Shown: positions 1 to 12,324, counted from the first letter of the stretch. The stretch: 64,000 bases of DNA from Sulfitobacter sp. F26204 (GCF_026410305.1 NZ_JAPMLQ010000003.1:62001-126000); one strand, 5' to 3'. The notes: generated by a model from the sequence alone, not told the origin. Translations and numbers: made by a program.

Positions 1-90
1 CTTATTGCCTTGGAACCAATGCCGAATTTGCCATGCTGGACAGATAGAGCGACACAGCATTAACTATTAACAAACAATTGTGAGCACCCC

Positions 91-531
91 ATGACCTCTA
101 TCTTGATTCTCAATGGCCCAAACCTGAACCTGCTTGGCACGCGCCAACCGGAGGTTTACGGGGCCGCGACCCTCGAAGATGTTGAAAGAATGTGCCACGA
201 CGCTGCGAAAACTCTTGGCATGACTGTAGAATGTGCGCAAAGCAATCATGAAGGAATACTTATAGATCAGATACATGCGGCGAAGAGTTCACATGCTGGT
301 ATTGTGTTGAACGCCGGTGCCTATACGCATACGTCAATTGCCTTGATGGATGCGATTGCTTCTGTGGAATTGCCGATGATCGAGGTCCATCTAAGCAATA
401 TCCATCGCCGCGAAACCTTCCGGCATAAGTCCTTTCTTGCTCAGGTTGCTCTCGGACAGATCTGTGGCTTTGGCGCATTTGGTTATGTCCTGGCGTTACA
501 GGCACTTGCAAAACACCTGACAACATCATGA
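91..531 (+). CDS. aroQ: type II 3-dehydroquinate dehydratase
   Basis: Cytosolic enzyme of the shikimate pathway that converts 3-dehydroquinate to 3-dehydroshikimate. The 146 residues match the usual length of the small dodecameric type II family. The N-terminal GPNLNLLGTRQPEVYG block carries the catalytic Tyr23. NAGAYTHTS (about 74-82) and EVHLSNIHRRE (about 98-108, with His100) form the rest of the active site. The ATG at 91 has only a weak ribosome site (gagcac). The stop codon overlaps the start of the LuxR-type gene (ATGA), so the two are probably co-translated. Function is near certain from the family motifs. Confidence 0.97.
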   Translation: MTSILILNGPNLNLLGTRQPEVYGAATLEDVERMCHDAAKTLGMTVECAQSNHEGILIDQIHAAKSSHAGIVLNAGAYTHTSIALMDAIASVELPMIEVHLSNIHRRETFRHKSFLAQVALGQICGFGAFGYVLALQALAKHLTTS

Positions 532-1283
532 GTTTAAGGGATTATCTTCATTGTATCGCCCGCTGCCCCACGATCGAAGAATTGTGGGATGCCCATACTG
601 AGAAGATGAACAGCTATGGTTTTGATCGTCTGATTTATGGTTTTACCCGTTATCGCACTTCCAAATCGCTGGGTGATCCCGAAGATTTCGTAATACTGAC
701 AAACCATAGCCGCGACTTTACCGACGAATTTCTCGGCCAGGGGTTATATACACATTCGCCCATGGTGCATTGGGCCCTGGCCAACGATGGTGCCTGTAGT
801 TGGACGGTGCTGCATGACATGGTCCGTGAAAAGGTGATCACCGCTTCAGAGCAACGTGTGCTTGATTTTAACCGGCGAATGAATGTGTTTGCTGGATATA
901 CCGTCAGTTTCAAATCAATTTCTGCCCGGTCCAAGGGTGCCATTGCACTGACTGCACGGGCGGAAATGAGCCAGGCTGAAATAGACAATGTTTGGGCGGA
1001 ACATGGCAATGATATCAAGTTAATGAACGATATTGCTCACCTAAAAATCCTGACCCTGCCCTATACGGCCCCGAACCGGACTTTGACCAACCGCCAGCGC
1101 GAAGCTTTGGAATGGGTTGGTGATGGCAAGACCACGCAGGACATCGCGGTATTGATGGGTCTCACACCTGCCACGGTAGAAAAACACCTGCGTCTTGCCC
1201 GCGAAGCGCTTGCGGTTGAGACAACAGCCCAAGCTGTGCTCAAGGCGGCGTTTGCAAACCAGATGTTTGTGATGGATGTCTGA
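528..1283 (+). CDS. LuxR-family transcriptional regulator (probable solo)
   Basis: The 251 residues divide into an N-terminal autoinducer-binding-like domain (about 1-170) and a C-terminal LuxR helix-turn-helix (about 185-245, LTNRQREALEWVGDGKTTQDIA and TPATVEKHLRLAREAL, seen as two blocks). No LuxI synthase is in the window, so this is a candidate solo regulator. In the ligand domain the usual Asp-Pro pair appears as Ser-Pro (YTHSPMVHWA). The Asp normally contacts the amide of acyl-homoserine lactones, so the ligand may differ; this alignment was made by eye. The start overlaps the aroQ stop by four bases, which suggests translational coupling. Confidence 0.88.
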   Translation: MSLRDYLHCIARCPTIEELWDAHTEKMNSYGFDRLIYGFTRYRTSKSLGDPEDFVILTNHSRDFTDEFLGQGLYTHSPMVHWALANDGACSWTVLHDMVREKVITASEQRVLDFNRRMNVFAGYTVSFKSISARSKGAIALTARAEMSQAEIDNVWAEHGNDIKLMNDIAHLKILTLPYTAPNRTLTNRQREALEWVGDGKTTQDIAVLMGLTPATVEKHLRLAREALAVETTAQAVLKAAFANQMFVMDV

Positions 1284-1466
1284 GCCCCTTCAATTCTGCT
1301 GCTTCTCTGTCTTTTTTCCCCTTGTTTTGTGCAGAAGGTAAGGAATCCCCTACTCGCATTTTTTGGTGAGTTGACCTAGGGTGAGCGAGTTGCCGGAAAA
1401 TGGGTTGCCCATGGGAACAACGGCTCATAACTCCTTGTGATTGCAAGGCTCTTATGGGCACCGGAC

Positions 1467-2378
1467 TCAGCGGAGCTTATTCTTCAGCTCTGCTGGCCGG
1501 ACCTTTTTGCCCGCATCACCATATTCAAGCCACCGACGGGTGTCAGCGCTTAGACAAGACTCCATGATTTGATCATAGCTGTCCATCTGCGCCGTATTTA
1601 GCTGGCCGTGCCATTTGCCGCTGCTGCCACTTTGGAAAAATGCGCTGTCCGACTCCATAAAGCCCGTACCGCCCCCCGGAGCATATCGCGCAGCATTGGA
1701 TTTCATATGCTCAAATCTTGCGGATTGCATCAGATCGGCCATTAGGTCAGCCGGATAAGTTACTCCCAACAACTCTGCCACTCGCGTAAATGTTCCTGTC
1801 AAATTGCGGCTCATATCTGCATAGTGAAACAGGGAGACATTGGGCTGGTCCGCCAGTGCAAGGGCTGCCTGATAATGCTGGATGATATGTGCCAGCGGCA
1901 TCGCGTCCATGTCAAACCCTTCGGCCGCACCATCCAGAAAACGCTTGAAGGTCCTGTCATCATCGCCTTCCGGGTAGAACATGTCATACAGGTTCAAGGG
2001 AATATTGCGAATATGGTTACGAAATGAAAAATGCGCATCCAGCGGGTGACGAAAAACACAGATGTACTGGGCATGTTGATCTAGCGGCAAACCATCCAAG
2101 GGAGTATGGCTTTTTAGGCAGCGCCGATGCTGCATGCCTTCGATCCGCGCCGCGACGTCTTCGATTTCACGCATTCGGATGTCAACCCAGGGCATCTTTA
2201 TCGACACATCGGTTTCGACATCTGGGTCGCCAGACATCAGCAGCGCGATGATCGTTTGCATCCATGTGGTGCCGCTCTTTGGTGGTGTGACGACAATGAC
2301 ATCATCAGGTCTGATCCGTACCATATCCCATCGTCGACTGTCGGTGAGCCCGCCAATATATCGTTTTGGGTGTGCCAT
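1467..2378 (-). CDS. sulfotransferase domain protein
   Basis: PAPS-dependent sulfotransferase of the Sulfotransfer_1 type, 303 residues. The phosphosulfate-binding loop is PKSGTTWMQ (about 33-41, Lys34). KSHTPLDGLP supplies the likely catalytic His, and FRHPLDAHFSF is the second PAPS-binding segment. The C-terminal GTGFMESDSAFFQSGSSGKW resembles the RKGxxGDWK region. There is no signal peptide, so it is probably cytosolic. The acceptor cannot be told from sequence; metabolites or surface glycans are both possible. It converges with the luxR gene and lies downstream of tsf, from which a terminator separates it. Confidence 0.88.
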   Translation of the reverse strand: MAHPKRYIGGLTDSRRWDMVRIRPDDVIVVTPPKSGTTWMQTIIALLMSGDPDVETDVSIKMPWVDIRMREIEDVAARIEGMQHRRCLKSHTPLDGLPLDQHAQYICVFRHPLDAHFSFRNHIRNIPLNLYDMFYPEGDDDRTFKRFLDGAAEGFDMDAMPLAHIIQHYQAALALADQPNVSLFHYADMSRNLTGTFTRVAELLGVTYPADLMADLMQSARFEHMKSNAARYAPGGGTGFMESDSAFFQSGSSGKWHGQLNTAQMDSYDQIMESCLSADTRRWLEYGDAGKKVRPAELKNKLR

Positions 2379-2432
2379 GTGATGCTGCCCCTACTCATTG
2401 TCGCAAAAAGGTATAGCCTTCAATCATGCAAC

Positions 2433-2465
2433 AAAAAAGGGGCGCAGCAGATGCGCGCCCCTTTT
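2433..2465 (-). terminator. rho-independent terminator after tsf
   Basis: On the minus strand GGGGCGC pairs with GCGCCCC (2439-2445 with 2455-2461), extended by four A:T pairs and followed by a run of T on that strand. It lies just past the tsf stop and so ends the rpsB-tsf transcript. Confidence 0.85.
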
Positions 2466-2488
2466 CAAAACCTTGAGATCGATTTGGC

Positions 2489-3364
2489 TTAGGCCTGACC
2501 GACTTTGGCAACTTCAGCTGCGAAGTCTTCTTTGACAACCTCGATGCCTTCGCCCACTTCAAGACGCACGAAACCTGTGATGGTTGCACCTGCTTCGGAT
2601 GCTGCGGCCGCCACGGTTACGTCTGGGTTGATCACAAACTGTTGGTTTAGCAATGTCACTTCTGACATGTACTTTTTCATGCGGCCGACAATCATCTTTT
2701 CGATCACGGCTTCCGGCTTGCCGGATTCCCGTGCAATGTCCATCTGGACCTGCTTTTCCTTCTCGACCACGGCCGCGTCCAGATCATCTTCGGACAGGGA
2801 GGCTGGGTTGGTTGCGGCGATGTGCATGGCAACCTGTTTGCCAAATGCTTCATCGCCACCAGTCATCGCGACCAGAACACCGATGTTGCCCATGCCGGGT
2901 GCTGCAGCGTTGTGCACGTAGGAAACCACAATGTCACCGTCGATGGCAGACATACGGCGGACGGACATGTTTTCGCCGATCACTGCAACAGCATCTGTTA
3001 CAGTCTGTTCAACAGATTTTCCGTTCATGTCAGCGGCTTTCAGCCCGTCGATGTCGGAAGCACCCAATGCAACCTTGGCAATACGCGCAACCATTTTCTG
3101 GAAATCTGCGTTCTTGCTGACAAAGTCGGTTTCAGAGTTCACTTCGACTGCAACACCATGGCTGCCCTCAACCTGTACCGCAACCAGACCTTCGGCTGCG
3201 GTGCGGCCGGATTTCTTCGCGGCCTTGGCCAGACCCTTGGTGCGCAGCCAATCAACCGCCGCTTCCATATCGCCGTCATTTTCGGTCAACGCCTTTTTGG
3301 CGTCCATCATGCCTGCGCCGGTGCTGTCGCGCAGCTCTTTGACCATAGATGCAGTAATCGCCAT
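2489..3364 (-). CDS. tsf: translation elongation factor Ts
   Basis: Guanine-nucleotide exchange factor for EF-Tu, 291 residues, a normal length for alphaproteobacteria. The N-terminal UBA-like domain begins [20 protein letters not shown], followed by [20 protein letters not shown]. The core has the conserved SETDFVSKN segment that contacts EF-Tu. The C-terminal RLEVGEGIE motif is present. It follows rpsB by about 70 bases in the same orientation, the usual bacterial order, and ends at a strong terminator. Confidence 0.98.
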   Translation of the reverse strand: MAITASMVKELRDSTGAGMMDAKKALTENDGDMEAAVDWLRTKGLAKAAKKSGRTAAEGLVAVQVEGSHGVAVEVNSETDFVSKNADFQKMVARIAKVALGASDIDGLKAADMNGKSVEQTVTDAVAVIGENMSVRRMSAIDGDIVVSYVHNAAAPGMGNIGVLVAMTGGDEAFGKQVAMHIAATNPASLSEDDLDAAVVEKEKQVQMDIARESGKPEAVIEKMIVGRMKKYMSEVTLLNQQFVINPDVTVAAAASEAGATITGFVRLEVGEGIEVVKEDFAAEVAKVGQA

Positions 3365-3437
3365 CTCTTGGTTCTCCTATTTATCAGATCGGTGGAGGCA
3401 GGTTCGCCCTGCCCCCGTTATTCGTCTTCGACGCGCT

Positions 3438-4304
3438 TTAGCTATCAGCTTTGGCGACGGTCTCTTTTGTGGACTCGATGTCGAGCACGCCTTCTTTGGC
3501 AATCGCATCGTTTGACACGGTTTCCTCTGAGGCATTGCCAACTTCCGTGCCGGAAGAAAGCGCTTCTTCGGCAGGTGCTTCTTCCATCGCACCCAGATCA
3601 ACGCCTGCTGCACCCAATTGAGCAGACATGCCGTCAAGTGCTGCACGTGCTGCCAGATCACAGTACAGGCTGATGGCACGCGCCGCGTCATCATTGCCCG
3701 GAATCAGATAGTCGATGCCATCAGGAGAGCAGTTGGTGTCAACCACAGCCACAACCGGAATGCCCAGTTTGTTGGCTTCGGCAATTGCCAGCGCTTCTTT
3801 TTTCACGTCGATCACGAAGATCAGGTCGGGACGGCCGCCCATTTCACGGATGCCGCCCAAAGACGCCTGAAGCTTGCCCTGGTCACGTTCCATGCCCAGA
3901 CGCTCTTTTTTGGTCAGGCCTTCAAAGCCGCGCTCGGATTGTTCGTCGATGCTTTTCAAGCGCTGGATCGACTTGGATACGGTCTGCCAGTTGGTCAGCG
4001 TGCCGCCCAGCCAGCGGTGGTTCATGTAGTATTGTGCACATTTCTCGGCAGCTTCCGCGATCGGCGTGGCGGCCTGACGCTTGGTGCCGACGAACAGGAT
4101 GCTGCCGCCTTTTGCAACGGTGTCACGGATCAGTTTCAATGCTTCGTCCAGCATTGGAACAGTCTGTGTCAGGTCCATGATGTGAATGCCGTTACGTGCG
4201 CCGTAGATGTATGGACCCATGCGAGGGTTCCAGCGCTGCGTCTGGTGGCCAAAGTGTACGCCTGCTTCAAGCAGCTGACGCATGGAGAACTCAGGAAGAG
4301 CCAT
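3438..4304 (-). CDS. rpsB: 30S ribosomal protein S2
   Basis: S2 of the small ribosomal subunit, 288 residues from the ATG at 4304, which is preceded by GGAAAGG. A longer frame upstream lacks family similarity. [21 protein letters not shown] is followed by [16 protein letters not shown], the S2 signature. The C-terminal 50 or so residues are acidic and alanine rich ([11 protein letters not shown]), an extension often seen in alphaproteobacterial S2. It is the first gene of rpsB-tsf. Confidence 0.98.
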   Translation of the reverse strand: MALPEFSMRQLLEAGVHFGHQTQRWNPRMGPYIYGARNGIHIMDLTQTVPMLDEALKLIRDTVAKGGSILFVGTKRQAATPIAEAAEKCAQYYMNHRWLGGTLTNWQTVSKSIQRLKSIDEQSERGFEGLTKKERLGMERDQGKLQASLGGIREMGGRPDLIFVIDVKKEALAIAEANKLGIPVVAVVDTNCSPDGIDYLIPGNDDAARAISLYCDLAARAALDGMSAQLGAAGVDLGAMEEAPAEEALSSGTEVGNASEETVSNDAIAKEGVLDIESTKETVAKADS

Positions 4305-4426
4305 GTCGTTATACCTTTCCGGTTTAGCCTCATCGGGGGTATGACAGAAAATTCTGCCAACCGGCGGACCTTGACGGGATTTCTCCCCGTAATGGCCCAA
4401 CCCCGACTGCGGGTTTAAGTGAGCGC

Positions 4427-4455
4427 CTTCTAGGCCAGGCAGGCGACAGGTGCAA
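4427..4455 (-). promoter_or_regulatory. candidate promoter for rpsB-tsf
   Basis: On the minus strand TTGCAC (4455-4450) and TAGAAG (4432-4427) are separated by 17 bases, about 125 bases upstream of rpsB. The match is partial (TTG in the -35, four of six in the -10). The position is right for a long-leader ribosomal protein promoter. Confidence 0.4.
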
Positions 4456-4566
4456 GGCTGAATTACCCTGAATGGCTCATTGCCTTGAGAGGTTGTTCAA
4501 AATCCATGGACAGCCTTGTAAACCTCGCCCAAACTGCAGGAAAATCTGATCTTGGGAGTATTGAAA

Positions 4567-5136
4567 ATGATCAACCGTGCTGCATTGCTTTTCTGTTTTG
4601 CGCTTGCGACACCCGGCTTTGCCCAAAGCGTGACATTGACACTGGCCGATCCACAGCCCGACGACGGCGATCTGACGCCTGGATTGGCCGTATCATATGG
4701 CTTTGGCGGCGATATGCGGTCACTGGAGGATGCGGAGTCTGTGCTGCGCCGCGCCAAAGCCGGCCCTGCCCTGCGTGGATTATCCTATGACGACAATGAA
4801 GAGGGCGATAACACGCTGACTTCTACCGAGCCCACAAAGGTGGCCGCCGCGATCAGCGGCTTTATCCAGTTTGAAAAGGCCGGCACTTTCAAGGTCGAGT
4901 TTGTCAGCAATGACGGCATCCTAGCCAGCATTGGTGGTCAGCAGGTTGCGCTTTATGATGGTGTCCACGGCTGCGAACCGGCGGGCATTCAGGAAATCGT
5001 CGTGCCAGAGGCCGGATGGTATGCGCTTGAAGCGACCTATTTCCAGCGCAAAGGCACTGCCTGTCTGTTGATGGATTGGGATGTCGGTGGCCGAATGGGG
5101 CCGGTCCCCGATACGGCTTTTGCCCATACCAATTAG
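4567..5136 (+). CDS. small exported PA14-domain protein
   Basis: A protein of 189 residues from the ATG at 4567, which has GGGAG nine bases upstream; a TTG at 4552 is an alternative. MINRAALLFCFALATPGFAQ is a signal peptide ending in A-Q, so it should be exported to the periplasm. The remaining 165 residues resemble a PA14 lectin-like beta domain: SGFIQFEKAGTFKVEFVSND is followed by GILASIGGQQVALYDG and PEAGWYALEATYFQRKGTACL. The single domain makes it a stand-alone PA14 protein; carbohydrate binding is inferred only. Its stop codon overlaps that of the convergent olsA. Confidence 0.75.
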   Translation: MINRAALLFCFALATPGFAQSVTLTLADPQPDDGDLTPGLAVSYGFGGDMRSLEDAESVLRRAKAGPALRGLSYDDNEEGDNTLTSTEPTKVAAAISGFIQFEKAGTFKVEFVSNDGILASIGGQQVALYDGVHGCEPAGIQEIVVPEAGWYALEATYFQRKGTACLLMDWDVGGRMGPVPDTAFAHTN

Positions 5137-5960
5137 GTTAGCGATGCAAGATGTCCCTTGCGCACGTCGGCTTCACAGGCCAGCGCAAGAGCTTTGCGGT
5201 TGGGGTAATCGGCGACGCGCAGTGGCGGATGATAGATGACATCAACCCAGCCTTGGCGGGCTGGGGCCAGTGTAGCCAACAGATGTGCCCCGAACGAGGT
5301 ATCCCCCCACCAACCATAAAACCGCCGGTCCAGCCCCTCCGGGGCATGGTAGATAACACTTACTGGCTGAATCGCCATTTGATTCTTAATGTTTTGCGCA
5401 AAGAATGATTGAAATAACGTTGTTTTAAAAGGCAAAACCTGCAATCCATCTGTGCTGGTGCCTTCGGGAAAAAACAACAATTTGTGCCCGGCCAGCAACC
5501 TGTTTTGAAACACTTCGGTTTGTTCGCGTGCGCGGCTTGGTGCGCGCACGATAAAAACTGTACCCGTAGCGCGTGCAAGCCAGCCGATGCCGGGCCAGCT
5601 TGCTACTTCTGATTTCGAAACAAAATAGATCCGTTTGCTGGCGTTCAGAACAAAAATATCTAACCAGGAGGTGTGGTTGGCAACGATCGCGCCCTGCCCC
5701 CGCATCGGCGTTCCCTGCACATGCAACCGCAATCCTAACAGGCGCAACGCATTGCGGCATACAAATTGCGTTAAATAGGGTGTCACAGGACGCCTCACAC
5801 CGCAGAATGGTCGTTCGACCAGCCGGACCAGAAGTTTGATCAGCAAGCCACCGAAGACCAAGACAAACAAAGCAGAGATGCGCAGGAAAATGCGCAGCCA
5901 TCCGGCGATTGAAACCGGCGGGTGAACAGGCGCTATGTCACTGTCCCATCTCTGTGTCAT
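5133..5960 (-). CDS. olsA: lyso-ornithine lipid acyltransferase (PlsC-like)
   Basis: Membrane 1-acyl-glycerol-phosphate acyltransferase-type enzyme, 275 residues. One N-terminal hydrophobic helix (about 21-43) precedes the catalytic NHTSWLD motif (His96, Asp101). FPEGTSTDG is the second substrate motif. Its start overlaps the olsB stop (ATGA), and this pairing with an OlsB-like gene supports the second step of ornithine-lipid synthesis, O-acylation of lyso-ornithine lipid. By sequence alone a general PlsC role cannot be excluded. Confidence 0.85.
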   Translation of the reverse strand: MTQRWDSDIAPVHPPVSIAGWLRIFLRISALFVLVFGGLLIKLLVRLVERPFCGVRRPVTPYLTQFVCRNALRLLGLRLHVQGTPMRGQGAIVANHTSWLDIFVLNASKRIYFVSKSEVASWPGIGWLARATGTVFIVRAPSRAREQTEVFQNRLLAGHKLLFFPEGTSTDGLQVLPFKTTLFQSFFAQNIKNQMAIQPVSVIYHAPEGLDRRFYGWWGDTSFGAHLLATLAPARQGWVDVIYHPPLRVADYPNRKALALACEADVRKGHLASLT

Positions 5961-6739
5961 GTTGGTATGCCTTTGGAGGGCGCGGCCTGCCCATAGATCC
6001 GCGCCTGTCGTTGGGACAATCTATGCGTGTCCATGACCAGGAAGACGTCGGTAGTGTTAAAGGCATGATCGATGAACGCTCCGTTACCAACATGGCCGCC
6101 CAGGCGCAGGTAGGCTTTGATGAGGCTGGGAATTTGCAGCATAGCTGCCTTTCTGTCTAGATCAGCTTTGTCAACCAAGTCCATGTTTTGAAATGGTTTT
6201 CCTTTGGACCGGACGCATAGTTCCGGTGGTGCGAGGTGTCGGTGATGCAGCAATGACAAGGGCGCTGCCAGCCTATCAACATCCGTACCGGGAAAACTGG
6301 CTACGCCAAACATCAGATCAATTCTTCGTTCAGCGACATATTGCGCCAGTGCGGACCATAGATGATGCATCGCTGTGCCGCCGCGATAGGCCGGATGCAG
6401 ACAGGACCGTCCGAGTTCGAGACATCGGCGGTCCAACTTCAGCAGCGGGTCAAGATCGAATTCGGATGCGGAGTAAAAGCGACCCGCACGGGCGGCCTGT
6501 TCCATTCCCATCAACCGATACACACCAACCACTGTGCCATTCTGACGGTCGCTCAACAGCAAATGATCGCAAAAAGCATCCAGGTCATCCTGTTCAAGTT
6601 CTGCAGAATGATCGACCGAAGGTCCAGTTCCGCCCAGTTCCTTGATAAAGACTTGATAGCGCAACCGTTGCGCTGCCCGCATGTCATCAGGCGTTTCGGC
6701 CAATCTGACATCAAATTCTGAGTGATCTTTCTGAATCAT
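5957..6739 (-). CDS. olsB: L-ornithine N(alpha)-acyltransferase
   Basis: A 260-residue GNAT-fold hemolysin-like acyltransferase that attaches a 3-hydroxyacyl chain from ACP to ornithine, giving lyso-ornithine lipid. Family features are LRYQVFIKELG near the N terminus, DHLLLSD, VVGVYRLM, LELGRSCLHPAYRGG and the C-terminal PSLIKAYLRLGG. It is the first gene of olsB-olsA. I searched the 160 bases upstream for a Pho box, because ornithine-lipid genes are phosphate regulated in some relatives, and saw none. Confidence 0.9.
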   Translation of the reverse strand: MIQKDHSEFDVRLAETPDDMRAAQRLRYQVFIKELGGTGPSVDHSAELEQDDLDAFCDHLLLSDRQNGTVVGVYRLMGMEQAARAGRFYSASEFDLDPLLKLDRRCLELGRSCLHPAYRGGTAMHHLWSALAQYVAERRIDLMFGVASFPGTDVDRLAAPLSLLHHRHLAPPELCVRSKGKPFQNMDLVDKADLDRKAAMLQIPSLIKAYLRLGGHVGNGAFIDHAFNTTDVFLVMDTHRLSQRQARIYGQAAPSKGIPT

Positions 6740-6916
6740 GAGGCGGTTAAGTTCCTATGGCTGGGAGGGTGAAGCAGGGCTGATCCAGCAGTGGTGGATC
6801 AAGCAACACAGATATACATTCCTGGGTTGAGTCGGCTTGAGATTCTCTCGTTAATTATGCATATCTCGGTTGCAACAGCCGCCCCCGCGGTACCATTAAC
6901 GATTTGGCAACCAAGT

Positions 6917-7099
6917 TCAGCCATCAAAAACAGGCAACAAACCTACGCGAAAGCTGTCGATGACAATTTTACCTTCGTCGCGAAAATTCACAGTGACTTT
7001 TCCTGAAACATTACTCTGGACCTGGCCGACACCCCACTCCGGTAAATCCGGGTGTCGTACCAACATGCCGGGTGTGAAAATCGCGTTAAGATCATCCAT
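6917..7099 (-). CDS. DUF3553 family small protein
   Basis: A 60-residue protein starting MDDLNAIFTPGMLVRHPDLP, with WGVGQVQS and KVTVNFRDEGK; this matches DUF3553, a short beta-rich domain also found at the end of some UvrD-type helicases. An AAAGGA site lies before the ATG. It is divergent from chpT with overlapping 5' regions, so the two starts share a small control region. Its function is unknown. Confidence 0.8.
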   Translation of the reverse strand: MDDLNAIFTPGMLVRHPDLPEWGVGQVQSNVSGKVTVNFRDEGKIVIDSFRVGLLPVFDG

Positions 7100-7129
7100 C
7101 TGTCGTCCTTTCTACTGCGGATCACTGGC

Positions 7130-7726
7130 ATGAGTGATATGAATTCGACCCTTGCCGCTCTCGTCGGTAGCCGCATCTGTCACGACTTAGTATCGCCGAT
7201 CGGAGCCATCAACAATGGTCTGGAACTGCTCCAGATGTCGGGCAATCCTTCTGGCCCTGAAATTGGACTGATCGGAGAAAGCGTTGACAATGCCAGTGCG
7301 CGTATCCGCTTTTTTCGCGTCGCCTTTGGTGCAGCAGGTGATCAGATGGTTGGTGCCGACGAGGTCCGCGCCACCCTTGGTGACCTATACGCGTCAAGTC
7401 GCCTGTCGCCAGAATGGCTGGTTGCGAAGGCGGTGCCGCGGGCGGAGGTGCGGCTTGTCTTTCTTGCGATCCTCTGCATTGAATCGGCGTTACCTTATGG
7501 CGGGCACATTGAAATCAAGGCCCAAGGCGGCAAGTGGTCACTGACAGCAGTTGCGGATCGCATAAATGTGGATCCGCCCCTTTGGGCTTTGCTTTCAGAT
7601 CATTCCTTGACCTGCAAACTTATGCCTTCGCATGTACAATTTGCCTTGCTGCCCGCTGCCGCAAGGGATGCCGGACGTCTGATCACCTGTCAGTCAGACG
7701 AAGGCATGATCACAATCAACTTTTAG
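7130..7726 (+). CDS. chpT: histidine phosphotransferase ChpT
   Basis: Phosphotransfer protein that in Caulobacter moves phosphate from CckA to CtrA and CpdR. It has about 198 residues from the ATG at 7130; an ATG at 7139 is also possible. LAALVGSRICHDLVSPIGAI carries the phospho-acceptor His within the first helix, followed by NGLELLQ. The rest is the degenerate ATPase-like domain of the ChpT family. The CckA-ChpT-CtrA relay in Roseobacters controls motility and gene-transfer-agent genes; that role is known for relatives, not shown here. It ends 13 bases from the convergent proA. Confidence 0.9.
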   Translation: MSDMNSTLAALVGSRICHDLVSPIGAINNGLELLQMSGNPSGPEIGLIGESVDNASARIRFFRVAFGAAGDQMVGADEVRATLGDLYASSRLSPEWLVAKAVPRAEVRLVFLAILCIESALPYGGHIEIKAQGGKWSLTAVADRINVDPPLWALLSDHSLTCKLMPSHVQFALLPAAARDAGRLITCQSDEGMITINF

Positions 7727-7739
7727 TCAGTTCCGGTTT

Positions 7740-9002
7740 TCAGGCGCGGATTGTGCCGTCACCTGTGACCAGATATTTGAAACTGGTCAGTTGTTTCGCA
7801 CCCACCGGGCCACGGGCATGCATTTTTCCGGTCGCAATACCGATTTCCGCGCCCATGCCGAACTCTCCGCCATCGGCGAATTGTGTTGACGCGTTGTGCA
7901 TGAGGATCGCGGAATCCAGTTGGTTCATGAAGGTCTGAACGGTTGCCGCATCTTCGGTGATTACGCAATCGGTGTGGTTGGACCCGTATTCGCGGATATA
8001 GGCGATGGCCTCTTCTACGCAATTGACCGTTCTTGCGGAAATGATCATGTCCAGATATTCGCGGCCCCAGTCTTCCTCTGTGGCTGGGATAACGCCGTCG
8101 ATCTGCAGCAAGGATGCGCTGCCGCGCACTTCGACACCGGCGTGGATCAAGGCGCGCAGAATGCCCTGACCGATGGTTTTGATGATGTCCTCGTGAATCA
8201 ACAGACATTCGACGGCGCCGCAAATTCCCGGGCGCCGCGTCTTGGCGTTCAAGACGATCTTCAACGCTTTTTCCGGGTCGGCGAATTTATCAATGTAGAT
8301 ATGAACGATGCCTTCGAGATGGGCAAAGACGGGTACACGCGCCTCGCGCTGGACCAACCCGACCAAGCCTTTGCCGCCACGTGGCACAATAACGTCAATC
8401 GTGTCGGTCATGGTCAGCATTTCAGTCACCGCGGCGCGATCACGGGTTGGCACCAGTTGTACTGCGTCTTCGGGAAGATTTGCATCTCGCAGCCCCTGTT
8501 GCAGGCAGGCGTGGATGGCACGCGAGGAATTATAGCCCTCGGAACCACCGCGCAGGATGACGGCATTGCCAGCCTTGAGGCATAGGGCACCGGCATCTGC
8601 CGTCACGTTGGGGCGACTTTCGTAGATCACACCAATCACACCCAGGGGGGTGCGCACCCGCTTGATGTTCAATCCAGACGGCTGCTCCCAATCGTCCAAT
8701 ACTTCACCAACGGGATCGGCCTGTTCGGCAACGCTGCGCAGTCCATCGATCATGCTCTGGATGCGCTCATCGTTCAGCATCAAGCGGTCCATCATTGCTT
8801 CTGACAGTCCCTTTTCGCGTCCGTATTCGAGATCGCGAGCATTGGCAGCAAGAATATCCTCACGCGTTTTCCAGACGTTTTCAGCGGAACTGATCAATGC
8901 GGCGTGTTTGCGTTCTGCTGTCGCGCTGGCCAGTTGTGCAGCCGCGGCTTTGGCACGGGCACCGATTTCGGCCATCAACTCAGGTATGTTTATATTTGTC
9001 AT
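7740..9002 (-). CDS. proA: gamma-glutamyl phosphate reductase
   Basis: Second enzyme of proline synthesis, reducing glutamyl-5-phosphate with NADPH. The 420 residues are full length. [21 protein letters not shown] and the catalytic cysteine segment [11 protein letters not shown] are all present, as is the C-terminal [20 protein letters not shown]. It lies 31 bases downstream of proB on the same strand and closes the obg-proB-proA run. Confidence 0.98.
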   Translation of the reverse strand: MTNINIPELMAEIGARAKAAAAQLASATAERKHAALISSAENVWKTREDILAANARDLEYGREKGLSEAMMDRLMLNDERIQSMIDGLRSVAEQADPVGEVLDDWEQPSGLNIKRVRTPLGVIGVIYESRPNVTADAGALCLKAGNAVILRGGSEGYNSSRAIHACLQQGLRDANLPEDAVQLVPTRDRAAVTEMLTMTDTIDVIVPRGGKGLVGLVQREARVPVFAHLEGIVHIYIDKFADPEKALKIVLNAKTRRPGICGAVECLLIHEDIIKTIGQGILRALIHAGVEVRGSASLLQIDGVIPATEEDWGREYLDMIISARTVNCVEEAIAYIREYGSNHTDCVITEDAATVQTFMNQLDSAILMHNASTQFADGGEFGMGAEIGIATGKMHARGPVGAKQLTSFKYLVTGDGTIRA

Positions 9003-9033
9003 ATGCTTCGGCCAATATTCCTGAAGGGTAATT

Positions 9034-11721
<2,688 letters not shown>

Positions 11722-11724
11722 GCG

Positions 11725-12324
11725 TTATCCTCCTGCGAACAGTACGAACAAGACCGAGGCGACGGTGAGGCCAGCCAATGTCCACATCAAGTAAGGTTCT
11801 GCCGATGTGCCGCCAACTGTTTTGGCTATCCGGTCACCTGCTAATGTCCAGATAGGGTGCAGGATGATCTGACACAACAGCAGAACTGCGGCGATAGTTG
11901 CAGTGGCCGTCAATGTGGGCGTGCCAACACCGACAAATGCGGTGAACCCGCCAACAATCATGGCCCATGCCTTGGGGTTCAGCGGATGTACGATCAGGCC
12001 TGCAGCAAAGCCGGGCGGCTGGTTTGATCCGCTACCCTGCCCCAGTCGCAAATTTGCCACCTTCCATGCCAGCCAGATGATATAGGCCGCCGAGATGTAT
12101 TTCAGCGATTGAAACAGCACAGGCATGCTATCAGCCAATTGCATAAGACCGAAACCGACAGGCCAGATGATCAACTGCTTGCCAAGGGCAACACCTGCAA
12201 CAAATGGCAAAGCGGCACGAAAACCATAGCGCGCACCAGTGGCCATCAATGCCATATTGGCGGGACCTGGGGTCCCGATCTGAGAGGCGGCAAAGATGAC
12301 AAGTGGACCCAAGGCAATGCTCAT
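11725..12324 (-). CDS. LysE/RhtB-family amino-acid exporter
   Basis: An inner-membrane exporter of 199 residues from the ATG at 12324, which overlaps the stop of the upstream GNAT gene. About six hydrophobic helices are visible. The family signature is GTPGPANMALMATGARYGFR near the N terminus, with HPLNPKAWAMIVGG in the middle. The exported amino acid cannot be predicted. It lies between two acetyltransferase genes in the same transcript. Confidence 0.88.
   Translation of the reverse strand: MSIALGPLVIFAASQIGTPGPANMALMATGARYGFRAALPFVAGVALGKQLIIWPVGFGLMQLADSMPVLFQSLKYISAAYIIWLAWKVANLRLGQGSGSNQPPGFAAGLIVHPLNPKAWAMIVGGFTAFVGVGTPTLTATATIAAVLLLCQIILHPIWTLAGDRIAKTVGGTSAEPYLMWTLAGLTVASVLFVLFAGG

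Noticed and set aside
1284-1466. Possible structured RNA between luxR-type gene and sulfotransferase
   Set aside because: Only a five-pair ATGGG/CCCAT stem; no tRNA, riboswitch or terminator pattern.
2822-4418. Long plus-strand frames over tsf and rpsB
   Set aside because: They are antisense to two ribosomal-function genes with unmistakable motifs and show no family similarity.
6740-6916. Search for a Pho box upstream of olsB
   Set aside because: Only isolated CTGT words; no second repeat with 11-base spacing, unlike the clear box at 37088-37116.
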